Assembly: GCA_023512665.1 (NCBI GenBank)
Contig: JAILZC010000072.1
Location: forward strand, 1-5,839
DNA from: Candidatus Bipolaricaulota bacterium
Lineage (GTDB): Bacteria; Bipolaricaulota; Bipolaricaulia; RBG-16-55-9; DRXL01
Direction of reading: 5' to 3'
DNA: 5,839 nucleotides
How positions within the stretch are numbered: the stretch's first letter is position 1; every line of letters begins with the position of its first letter. This document shows positions 1 through 5,134 of the stretch, in pieces. The position numbers and the translations under genes are program-made. The notes under the pieces are model-generated. The model did no database searches. It was not told the origin of the DNA and was given only the letters and a program-made list of their open reading frames with translations.

Positions 1-296
1 GGGGCACAGCGGTCATGGTGATCTCGGGGTTGATGCTCTGGTTTCACAGGATCGCCTTGGCGTATCTGCCCAAATATATCTTCGATGTCGCTCTGCAAGC
101 CCATTCGGGTGAGGCGCTCTTGGCTATTTTGGCACTCATTACGTGGCACATGTACCACGCGCATCTCAACCCCGACGTCTTCCCTATGAATATGACGATC
201 TTCACTGGGAAGATCTCCAAGAAGCGCATGATGGAGGAGCACCCGTTGGAGTACGAGCAGATCATGCGCGAGCGCGCGAGGGCTGATAGACTATGA
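1..296 (+). CDS. Membrane di-heme cytochrome b, C-terminal part (FdnI/HydC or b561-like)
   Basis: This reading frame is open at the left edge and ends with TGA at 294-296, so only the last 97 codons or so are present; the ATG at 15 is internal. Seen: two hydrophobic segments. The second begins at the His of AHSGE and carries another His 15 residues later (ITWHMYH), a spacing suited to heme b ligands within one helix. The tail NPDVFPMN, then FTGK, then EEHPLEYE is, from memory, typical of small cytochrome b subunits encoded beside multiheme c-type cytochromes. Known for the family: such subunits exchange electrons between the quinone pool and a c-type cytochrome at the cytoplasmic membrane. 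The gene overlaps the next one by ATGA (293-296), so the two are probably translationally coupled and form one complex. The exact subfamily cannot be fixed without the missing N-terminus. Confidence 0.82.
   Translation, partial: GTAVMVISGLMLWFHRIALAYLPKYIFDVALQAHSGEALLAILALITWHMYHAHLNPDVFPMNMTIFTGKISKKRMMEEHPLEYEQIMRERARADRL
278..282 (+). promoter_or_regulatory. Ribosome binding site for the 19-heme cytochrome
   Basis: GAGGG lies 10 bases before the ATG at 293, inside the end of the cytochrome b gene. Together with the ATGA stop/start overlap it supports 293 as the start and coupled translation of the two cytochromes. Confidence 0.5.
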
Positions 297-2059
297 GACG
301 TCGCTGGCTCGTGCTCTCTATCGTCATAGTAGCGATACTCCTTTGGCTGGCCTGGGCCGGGGCACGTGCCACCGATCAGCCGAGTTTTTGCGCGTCCTGT
401 CACTTCATGAAGCCGTTCTATGAGAACTGGGCCAGCTCCAGCCATGCTCGAGTCAACTGTATTGACTGCCACTACGAGCATGGTCTTAGCGGGTACATCG
501 CGGGGAAGATTCGCTTGCTCGGCGAGATGATGCGCTACTGGGTCGGTGCGTATAACGTGCGGCCGCACTCCCGCGTGAGCGATCGGAACTGCTTGAGCTG
601 CCACGAAGAGAAAGCCATCGAGCCCATAACAGCCTATCGCAAGAAGATCCCATTCAGCCACACTAAACACTATGGGGTTGCCGTCCGTGGGATCTCTCTC
701 ACGTGCACGACGTGCCACTCCCAGCTCGTGCAGGGCGATCACCTCGCTGTGGACGAAAGCGCTTGCAAGATCTGCCACTTCACGGGAGTGGCTCGCGGGC
801 AGGCCCTGGGAGACTGTTACAGCTGCCACGGCCCGCCCAAAGACCAGATTCTCATCCGTGGGGTCGTCTTCAATCATTCGACGTATCTCAAGAGTGGGGT
901 CGAGTGCCTGACGTGCCATGTGCACGTCACCCGCGGCACCGGCGATGTCCCTCGTGAGAAGTGCTTCTCGTGTCACGTTGAACGCTCTGAAGAGTACGGC
1001 AAGCCCGAGCTCATCCATCGCACCCACGTGACCGAGGAGCACTTCAAGTGCTCCGACTGTCACTCTGAGATATCGCACGGGAAGTTCGAGCTGGCTCAAG
1101 CCCTCTCGCCCGAGTGCGCGAGCTGTCATGGCGGACGCCACTCCGTCCAAGAGCAGATCTATATGGGGACCGGAGGATCGGGCGTTGACCCCATGCCTGA
1201 CCCAATGTTTCTCTCAGGGGTAACCTGCGCGGGGTGCCATCAGAGCCGCACCCCCACAGCAACCATTGCTCAACCCCAAGCGTGCGTCACCTGTCACGGA
1301 CCCGGCTATGATCGCCTCATGCACCAATGGCAACACGTCGTCTCCCAGAAGCTCTCTGAGCTCCGCGAGCAACTCTCCCAGATCGAGCAACAATTCAGTC
1401 AAATTCAGAATGAACATTCCCTAGCTTCTCTGTACGCAGAAGCCAAGAAGAATATAGAACTCATTCAAGAAGACCGCAGTGTGGGGGTGCACAATATTCT
1501 CTACGTGAGCGCGCTGCTGCGCCGCAGTGCCGAGAACATCGCCCGTATGAGAGCCTGGCGCGAGCAAAGGGAATACGCCCCAGAAAGACCGTTGCACGCC
1601 GGAGAGCCCTTTGGGTGCGCCCGATGCCATGTGGGAGTAGAGTTGCTCACATTGGGGCCAACCCAGACGGCTTCGCATAAAGCGCACCTCAAGAGCGCTG
1701 ACTGCAACGTCTGTCATGCCGTCCAGCCTGCAGAGCACGGCCAGACGTTCGCTACGGCCAGAGACTGCACGCAGTGCCATCCCCCTGCCGCGCGCATGGC
1801 CCAGTTAGAATCAAAAGACTGTTTGCAATGTCACGAAGCACAGCTCCCTGCACGCTCTGAAAAAGCGCACTTCCCCCATGAAACTCATATCGCTCTCTGG
1901 GTGCGCTGCGAAGCCTGCCACGAGAGAGTCACCCAGATGGAGCACTTAGAGTTTCTGCGCTACGAGCAAAGGACACCCAAGCCCAGCCATGCCTTCTGCG
2001 CTACATGCCATCCCACCGATATAGCGAGCACCTGCTCCAAGTGTCACTTGCAGTTTTAG
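293..2059 (+). CDS. Membrane-anchored 19-heme c-type cytochrome with NapC/NrfH-like N-terminus
   Basis: The protein has 588 residues and 19 CXXCH heme-attachment motifs, with first Cys at 33, 56, 100, 138, 158, 175, 205, 224, 253, 275, 312, 331, 442, 471, 492, 510, 539, 569 and 581. Residues 4-22 form an uncleaved signal anchor, so the bulk is periplasmic. The first site reads CASCH-F-M, the CXXCHXM form of NapC/NrfH quinol dehydrogenases, and the first 110 residues resemble that family. Residues 115-335 resemble cytochrome c3/c7 arms with FxHxxH-type ligand patterns. Residues 338-426 carry no heme and are helical, including GVHN at 398-401. Residues 435-588 hold hemes 13-19. About 26 further His residues can serve as distal ligands. 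Inferred role: it takes electrons from, or gives them to, the quinone pool through the adjacent cytochrome b and carries them across the periplasm. No catalytic site is recognisable. Confidence 0.93.
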   Translation: MRRRWLVLSIVIVAILLWLAWAGARATDQPSFCASCHFMKPFYENWASSSHARVNCIDCHYEHGLSGYIAGKIRLLGEMMRYWVGAYNVRPHSRVSDRNCLSCHEEKAIEPITAYRKKIPFSHTKHYGVAVRGISLTCTTCHSQLVQGDHLAVDESACKICHFTGVARGQALGDCYSCHGPPKDQILIRGVVFNHSTYLKSGVECLTCHVHVTRGTGDVPREKCFSCHVERSEEYGKPELIHRTHVTEEHFKCSDCHSEISHGKFELAQALSPECASCHGGRHSVQEQIYMGTGGSGVDPMPDPMFLSGVTCAGCHQSRTPTATIAQPQACVTCHGPGYDRLMHQWQHVVSQKLSELREQLSQIEQQFSQIQNEHSLASLYAEAKKNIELIQEDRSVGVHNILYVSALLRRSAENIARMRAWREQREYAPERPLHAGEPFGCARCHVGVELLTLGPTQTASHKAHLKSADCNVCHAVQPAEHGQTFATARDCTQCHPPAARMAQLESKDCLQCHEAQLPARSEKAHFPHETHIALWVRCEACHERVTQMEHLEFLRYEQRTPKPSHAFCATCHPTDIASTCSKCHLQF

Positions 2060-2064
2060 CCCGG

Positions 2065-2093
2065 TTGCAGCACCCACCCTCTACGAGTACACT
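2065..2093 (+). promoter_or_regulatory. Possible promoter before the zinc-ribbon protein gene
   Basis: TTGCAG (2065-2070), a 17-base spacer and TACACT (2088-2093) lie nine bases before the ATG at 2103. No Shine-Dalgarno sequence is visible. The predicted transcript start near 2100 would make a practically leaderless mRNA. The hexamers are weak matches, and read-through from the cytochrome operon is equally possible. Confidence 0.33.
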
Positions 2094-2102
2094 CTAGACC
2101 AA

Positions 2103-2888
2103 ATGCGCCGAATAGCTATAGCCCTGCTCGTAGCGAGTGTGCTCGGTTCCGCCCAGCAGCCCCTTGTGATGCTAGAGCACTTAGCAATCTCGCTCTGGCC
2201 GGAGTACGATGACCCGCGACTGTTAGTAATCTATCGTGGGGAGCTAGCCCAAGACCCCCCGGGCCCTCTGCTCCTTACCCTCCCAAGGACAGCACACGTG
2301 CACGCCGTCGCCTATGTGGGTTCTGGGGGGCGTTTGCTCACAGCTGACTGGCAGCTCCTGCCCTCTGAGAACTCAGAGAAAATTCTGCTCTTCACCCCGC
2401 GCACGCGGCTCTTCCAACTCGAATACTATGACGACGTGCTCGGCACTGCTCCAGAGAGAGAGTTTGTCTTTCGGTTCTTTTCGGATCGCTATGACGTGAA
2501 AAATCTTGAGATCGAGGTGCAACAGCCACTACGGGCGAAAGACTTTCAGGGGAGCCCGGCGCTGGAGCCGCAGGGCACCGACGTCCGCGGCTTCAGCTAC
2601 TTTGGCCGAAGAGTCGGCTCCGTCCCCACGGGCACGGTGATCGAGCAGCGCGTCAGCTACAGAAAAACTGATAATGAGCCGTCGCTGCGCCCAGCGGGGA
2701 TCCCCTGGATCCCTATCGCGGTAGGAGGAGCAGGATTGGCTCTCATAGCTGTTGTCAGTCTGGTATGGTTGCGCCGCCGGCGGCTTGCGCCGAGCGGAGC
2801 ACGAACGCACTTCTGCGCCCGCTGCGGCTATCGCTTTCGTGCCGATGAGCAGTTCTGCCCCCAGTGCGGGCAGCGTCGCGCGCTGTGA
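2103..2888 (+). CDS. Unrecognised membrane protein with external domain and C-terminal zinc ribbon
   Basis: I do not recognise the family of this 261-residue protein. Seen: an N-terminal signal peptide (MRR, hydrophobic to about residue 16, likely cleavage after Ala17); a mostly beta-looking external domain (about 20-190) rich in Leu, Tyr and Arg with no Cys; one TM helix (about 201-223) followed by RRRR, which by the positive-inside rule puts the C-terminus in the cytoplasm; and a zinc ribbon with Cys 238, 241, 252 and 255 (CxxC-x10-CxxC). It has no heme motif. It lies 43 bases after the 19-heme cytochrome on the same strand, so it probably belongs to that module as an accessory, assembly or sensing factor; this is inference from context only. 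The start at 2103 is supported by the signal peptide beginning there, although no ribosome binding site is seen. Confidence 0.8.
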   Translation: MRRIAIALLVASVLGSAQQPLVMLEHLAISLWPEYDDPRLLVIYRGELAQDPPGPLLLTLPRTAHVHAVAYVGSGGRLLTADWQLLPSENSEKILLFTPRTRLFQLEYYDDVLGTAPEREFVFRFFSDRYDVKNLEIEVQQPLRAKDFQGSPALEPQGTDVRGFSYFGRRVGSVPTGTVIEQRVSYRKTDNEPSLRPAGIPWIPIAVGGAGLALIAVVSLVWLRRRRLAPSGARTHFCARCGYRFRADEQFCPQCGQRRAL

Positions 2889-2927
2889 CAGGAGTCAATT
2901 TCTCCCTTGATCTACCCCAGCTTCCAA

Positions 2928-2943
2928 GGTGAGCACGCTCATA
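2928..2943 (+). promoter_or_regulatory. Candidate Crp/Fnr-type operator before the first regulator
   Basis: GGTGA-N6-TCATA, within which TGAGC-AC-GCTCA is a perfect 12-base dyad (2930-2941). Each half differs from the E. coli CRP consensus TGTGA-N6-TCACA by one base. If transcription starts near 2977, as the weak -10 box at 2965-2970 implies, the dyad is centred at about -41.5, the usual class II activator position. It shares the TGA-N6-TCA core with the site at 3652-3665. No binding evidence can be had from sequence alone. Confidence 0.38.
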
Positions 2944-2970
2944 ACAGCCTCCCCCACCGGTGAGTAAGCT
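2942..2970 (+). promoter_or_regulatory. Weak possible promoter of the first Crp/Fnr gene
   Basis: TAAGCT (2965-2970) fits a TANNNT -10 box and ends eight bases before the ATG at 2979. The -35 position 17 bases upstream (TAACAG, 2942-2947) is a poor match and overlaps the right half of the operator dyad, as expected for an activator-dependent promoter. There is no Shine-Dalgarno sequence, so the mRNA may be leaderless. Confidence 0.25.
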
Positions 2971-2978
2971 ATGACCGT

Positions 2979-3647
2979 ATGGCAAGAATGCAAGAACTGG
3001 CTCGTTGGCTCAGTTCTCTGGAGCCGGCCGCGCGCGAGGCCGTGATGGCCCAGGCTCACGGTGTGGCTCTCCCGCCCGAGACGGAGGTCTATGCCCAGGG
3101 CGATCCGGTTGAGGGGATGTATATAGTTTTAGAGGGCGTAGTGAAGGAGCTTGCAGCCGAAGAGGGCTGTCTGCGGCTGGTGCGGCTGGTTGGCCCCGGC
3201 GAGGTGCTGGGAGCCGGCGAGCTGTTCAGCGAGACGGTGCAAACCATGTCCGCGGTGACAGTGCGCCCGACGCGGCTCGCTTGGCTGAGCCAACCTGACC
3301 TCCACGAGATCTTCGCGAGGCATCCGAGCGCCTTGCTCTGGGTGATGCAGCAGTTCTCGACCCAGTTGGGAGAGCTGCGCAGTGCGCTCGTCGAGACGGT
3401 CTATGTCGAGAGCGCCGCACGGCTCACCCGCAAGCTCGTTTCGATTGCCGAACGCTTTGGCGAGCGTACCCCCCACGGCGTGCTCATTGACATAAAACTC
3501 TCGCGCGACGAGTGGGCAGCGCTGGCAGGCATGGCCCCGGAGACCGTCAGCCGGGTGCTGCACGACCTAGAACGCCGCGGCTGGATCGCCCTCGAAGGCC
3601 GACGGATTCGCCTTTTAGAAGAAGAGAAGCTCCGTGTTCACGTCTAA
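2979..3647 (+). CDS. Crp/Fnr-family transcription regulator (first of a tandem pair)
   Basis: The 222 residues follow the Crp/Fnr plan: a cyclic-nucleotide-binding-like beta roll (about 10-115, with GPGEVLGAGELF at 72-83), a long dimerisation helix (about 115-155) and a C-terminal winged helix-turn-helix (about 174-212). Its recognition helix PETVSRVL has Glu188 and Ser191-Arg192, the E-xx-SR pattern of E. coli Fnr, which reads TTGAT-like half sites. The CRP arginine that contacts cAMP (Arg82-Ser83) aligns with Met90-Ser91, so cAMP is an unlikely ligand. The only Cys is at 64, so an Fnr-type Fe-S cluster is unlikely too. The ligand is unknown. The ATG at 2979 gives the start used here; ATG 2988, three codons in, is an alternative. 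It lies between the cytochrome module and a paralogous regulator, suggesting control of one or both. Confidence 0.9.
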   Translation: MARMQELARWLSSLEPAAREAVMAQAHGVALPPETEVYAQGDPVEGMYIVLEGVVKELAAEEGCLRLVRLVGPGEVLGAGELFSETVQTMSAVTVRPTRLAWLSQPDLHEIFARHPSALLWVMQQFSTQLGELRSALVETVYVESAARLTRKLVSIAERFGERTPHGVLIDIKLSRDEWAALAGMAPETVSRVLHDLERRGWIALEGRRIRLLEEEKLRVHV

Positions 3648-3651
3648 GGTC

Positions 3652-3665
3652 TTGACAGAGCTCAA
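3652..3665 (+). promoter_or_regulatory. Candidate Fnr-type operator before the second regulator
   Basis: TTGAC-AGAG-CTCAA is a 14-base dyad with the size and spacing of the E. coli Fnr box TTGAT-N4-ATCAA, differing at one base per half. It lies just upstream of the predicted promoter at 3670-3699 and is centred about 47 bases before the predicted start of transcription. The first regulator, with its Fnr-like recognition helix, or the second regulator itself would be the obvious binder. The same stretch contains TTGACA, but that is 36 bases from the -10 box and so is not its -35. Confidence 0.45.
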
Positions 3666-3669
3666 CCAG

Positions 3670-3699
3670 TTGCATGATGGCCCGCAAAATGACTATAAT
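3670..3699 (+). promoter_or_regulatory. Promoter of the second Crp/Fnr and Usp operon
   Basis: A perfect TATAAT (3694-3699) is preceded by TTGCAT (3670-3675) with an 18-base spacer. The -10 box ends nine bases before the ATG at 3709, which puts the transcript start near 3706 and leaves a leader of about three bases. No Shine-Dalgarno sequence precedes this ATG, which fits leaderless translation. Confidence 0.58.
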
Positions 3700-3708
3700 T
3701 GAAGTGTT

Positions 3709-4467
3709 ATGGCCCAGAAGCGCGTGGCGATTCAGACGGAGCGTCCCAAGAGCCCGCCGATCTGTGGGGTCGAGGGCTGTGCGGGGTGTTCGTGGATCTT
3801 CACCGGGCTGGAGAGAGAAGGCCAGCAAGAGCTGCGCAGGTTGATGCGGTCGGTCGAGTACGGTGAAGACGAAGCGATCTTTCATGAGGGGACGCCGGCG
3901 TTTGGGTTCTTTATCATCTGTAGTGGGAAGGCCAAGCTGATCAAGCAAGGGCCAGCGGGCAAGCGCCAGATCCTCAAGATCGTTGGGCCGGGAGAGCTGT
4001 TAGGAGAAGAGAATCTCTTCGACGGCGGGACGCACACAGCCTCAGCGCGCACGATTGAGCCGACGCGAGCGCGCTTCATCAAGCGCGAGGATTTTTTGGA
4101 TTTTCTGGTGCGCCATCCCATGATCGCGCTGCAGCTTGCCGAGAAGGTCGCTCGCGAGCTGCAGGGCTTCCAAGCGAAGCTCATCGAGACGGCCTATGAG
4201 GGGTGTCGGGCGCGCTTGGCGCGCCTGTTGCTTGCTCTTGCTGAGAAATACGGGACAGTTGAGGGAGCGATCCACGCGCACATCAGCCGCACGGACTTGG
4301 CCGAGATGGCCGGGATCTCCACAGAGACGGCCATTCGGACTCTTGGGGAGTTTGAAGAGCGCGGGCTGATCTCGCTGAAGCGGCGCAAGATCGCGATTTT
4401 AGACCGGCCGGGCTTGGAAGAGGTAGCCGCGCCCTTGGCGGCAGAACCTATTGAGAATTTGCTGTGA
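3709..4467 (+). CDS. Crp/Fnr-family regulator with N-terminal cysteine cluster (possible redox sensor)
   Basis: The 252 residues comprise an N-terminal extension with Cys19, Cys24 and Cys27 (ICGVEGCAGC), a beta-roll sensor domain (about 30-140, with GPGELLGEENLF at 93-104), a dimer helix (about 138-172, LIETAY) and a winged helix-turn-helix (about 192-231). The recognition helix STETAIRTL keeps Glu206 and Arg210 of the Crp/Fnr family. Further Cys are at 71 and 166. E. coli Fnr binds its 4Fe-4S cluster with three N-terminal Cys plus one distal Cys, but in a different spacing, so Fe-S, heme or thiol sensing are all possible. Ala111 replaces the cAMP-contact arginine of CRP. It is a diverged paralogue of the preceding gene (both have an ETxY motif before the HTH). 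It is co-transcribed with the Usp gene 10 bases downstream and preceded by an operator-like dyad. Confidence 0.9.
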   Translation: MAQKRVAIQTERPKSPPICGVEGCAGCSWIFTGLEREGQQELRRLMRSVEYGEDEAIFHEGTPAFGFFIICSGKAKLIKQGPAGKRQILKIVGPGELLGEENLFDGGTHTASARTIEPTRARFIKREDFLDFLVRHPMIALQLAEKVARELQGFQAKLIETAYEGCRARLARLLLALAEKYGTVEGAIHAHISRTDLAEMAGISTETAIRTLGEFEERGLISLKRRKIAILDRPGLEEVAAPLAAEPIENLL

Positions 4468-4471
4468 GGAG
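4466..4471 (+). promoter_or_regulatory. Ribosome binding site of the universal stress protein gene
   Basis: GAGGAG lies six bases before the ATG at 4478 and overlaps the TGA stop (4465-4467) of the second Crp/Fnr gene. It fixes the Usp start at 4478 rather than the upstream in-frame ATG at 4451, and implies coupled translation within one operon. Confidence 0.85.
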
Positions 4472-4477
4472 CTTGCA

Positions 4478-4915
4478 ATGTTCAAGAGGATCTTAGTCCC
4501 CACCGACGTGTCGCGCGGCGTGGAGAAGGCGATCAACTGCGCGACGACGATCGCGTTGGCATTTGAGGCCAAGATCTATCTGCTCTTTGTGGCCGAGCCG
4601 CCCGCGTTGCTCTTTGAGTATGCGAACATTGCCGAAAAGAATATCCTGGAAGCGCTTCATCAGGAGGGCCAACGGATCTTAGAGAAGACTGCTGATGTGA
4701 TTCGCAAGTCCGGGGTTGAGGAGGTCGAGACAGTGCTGAAGACGGGCACACCGGCCAAGGCGATCTTGGACTTCGTGGACGAAGCGAAGGTTGATCTCAT
4801 TGTGATGGGGACGCACGGGCGGCGGGGCTTGGATCGAGTGCTCTTGGGCAGTGTGACGGAAGAAGTCGTGCGGTTATCACGGGTTCCCGTGATGACGGTG
4901 CGTATGGGGCCATGA
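4478..4915 (+). CDS. Universal stress protein, UspA family, ATP-binding type
   Basis: This 145-residue cytoplasmic protein is a single Usp domain of normal length. It starts with MFKRILVPTD, the typical first beta strand with its Asp near the nucleotide site. It ends with VMGTHGRRGLDRVLLGS, which fits the ATP-binding motif G-x2-G-x9-G-S exactly, followed by VPVMTVR, the usual last strand. Known for the family: homodimers that bind ATP or AMP and act in stress resistance and low-energy or anaerobic states, often controlled by Fnr/Crp-type regulators. It directly follows the Cys-rich Crp/Fnr gene with a 10-base gap and a strong ribosome binding site, so both are made together from the promoter before 3709. 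The in-frame ATG at 4451 is rejected because it lies inside the regulator gene and has no ribosome binding site. Confidence 0.94.
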   Translation: MFKRILVPTDVSRGVEKAINCATTIALAFEAKIYLLFVAEPPALLFEYANIAEKNILEALHQEGQRILEKTADVIRKSGVEEVETVLKTGTPAKAILDFVDEAKVDLIVMGTHGRRGLDRVLLGSVTEEVVRLSRVPVMTVRMGP

Positions 4916-4926
4916 CCGTGAATTCA

Positions 4927-4982
4927 CCCTCACCCCCGTCCCCTCTCCCCTTGGAGGGAGAGGGGAGCCAGAGGGATGAGGG
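4927..4982 (+). repeat. GC-rich intergenic inverted repeat between usp and tRNA-Val
   Basis: The inner stem is perfect: CCCCTCTCCC (4940-4949) pairs with GGGAGAGGGG (4956-4965) around CTTGGA. An outer arm, CCCTCA (4927-4932) plus CCC (4934-4936), pairs with GGG (4973-4975) plus TGAGGG (4977-4982), with one mismatch. This C/T-rich palindrome type is, from memory, widely dispersed in intergenic DNA of many bacteria. It could end or stabilise the usp transcript, but no T tract follows, so a classical intrinsic terminator is not supported. Confidence 0.7.
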
Positions 4983-4997
4983 GCTGAAAATTACTTT

Positions 4998-5072
4998 GGG
5001 CGCTTAGCTCAGTGGGAGAGCGTCCGCCTTACACGCGGAAGGCCAGAGGTTCGAATCCTCTAGCGCCCACCA
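4998..5072 (+). tRNA. tRNA-Val (anticodon TAC)
   Basis: A complete 75-base cloverleaf with encoded CCA. The acceptor GGGCGCT (4998-5004) pairs with AGCGCCC (5062-5068). The D arm is GCTC/GAGC. The anticodon stem TCCGC/GCGGA encloses the loop CTTACAC with TAC at 5030-5032. The variable loop has five bases. The T arm AGAGG/CCTCT carries TTCGAAT, the discriminator is A5069 and CCA is at 5070-5072. It decodes GUA and, by wobble, other valine codons. No good promoter is seen directly upstream, so it may be transcribed from further up. The downstream HIT gene may share its transcript. Confidence 0.97.
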
Positions 5073-5125
5073 AGAAGAGCAAAAGCTGCTTGCAGCGGAT
5101 GAATGCAAGGAAGTTCAGATTGTGC

Positions 5126-5130
5126 AGGAA
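5126..5130 (+). promoter_or_regulatory. Ribosome binding site of the HIT gene
   Basis: AGGAA lies four bases before the ATG at 5135. With the conserved CxFCxII start of the family, it supports 5135 over the in-frame ATG at 5099 and over an upstream reading that would run into the tRNA. Confidence 0.45.
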
Positions 5131-5134
5131 ATCT

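Noticed and set aside
44..1150. A 368-codon open frame on the minus strand opposite the cytochrome genes
   Set aside because: It is a shadow: the repeated CXXCH codons and high GC keep the opposite frame free of stops. It matches no family I know and overlaps two well-supported genes.
2894..2911. GTCAA-N8-TTGAT as an Fnr box
   Set aside because: The half sites face the wrong way and the spacing is wrong for TTGAT-N4-ATCAA.
3652..3657. TTGACA as the -35 box of the second regulator's promoter
   Set aside because: It is 36 bases from TATAAT, far from the needed 16-19. It fits better as half of the operator dyad.
3129..3948. Minus-strand open frames opposite the two Crp/Fnr genes
   Set aside because: They are shadows of GC-rich coding sequence with no recognisable domains or start signals.
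4451..4477. An earlier Usp start at 4451
   Set aside because: It lies within the regulator gene without a ribosome binding site, while 4478 has GAGGAG and begins with the family's first strand.
4912..5006. A 31-codon frame starting ATGACCGTG across the inverted repeat and into tRNA-Val
   Set aside because: The peptide (SPSPPSPLPLEGEG-type) is the known kind of false translation of this C/T-rich repeat, and it ends inside the tRNA.
5012..5134. An N-terminal extension of the HIT protein starting inside tRNA-Val
   Set aside because: The extra 41 residues are translated tRNA and spacer. The family's conserved CxFCxII start and the AGGAA site support the ATG at 5135.
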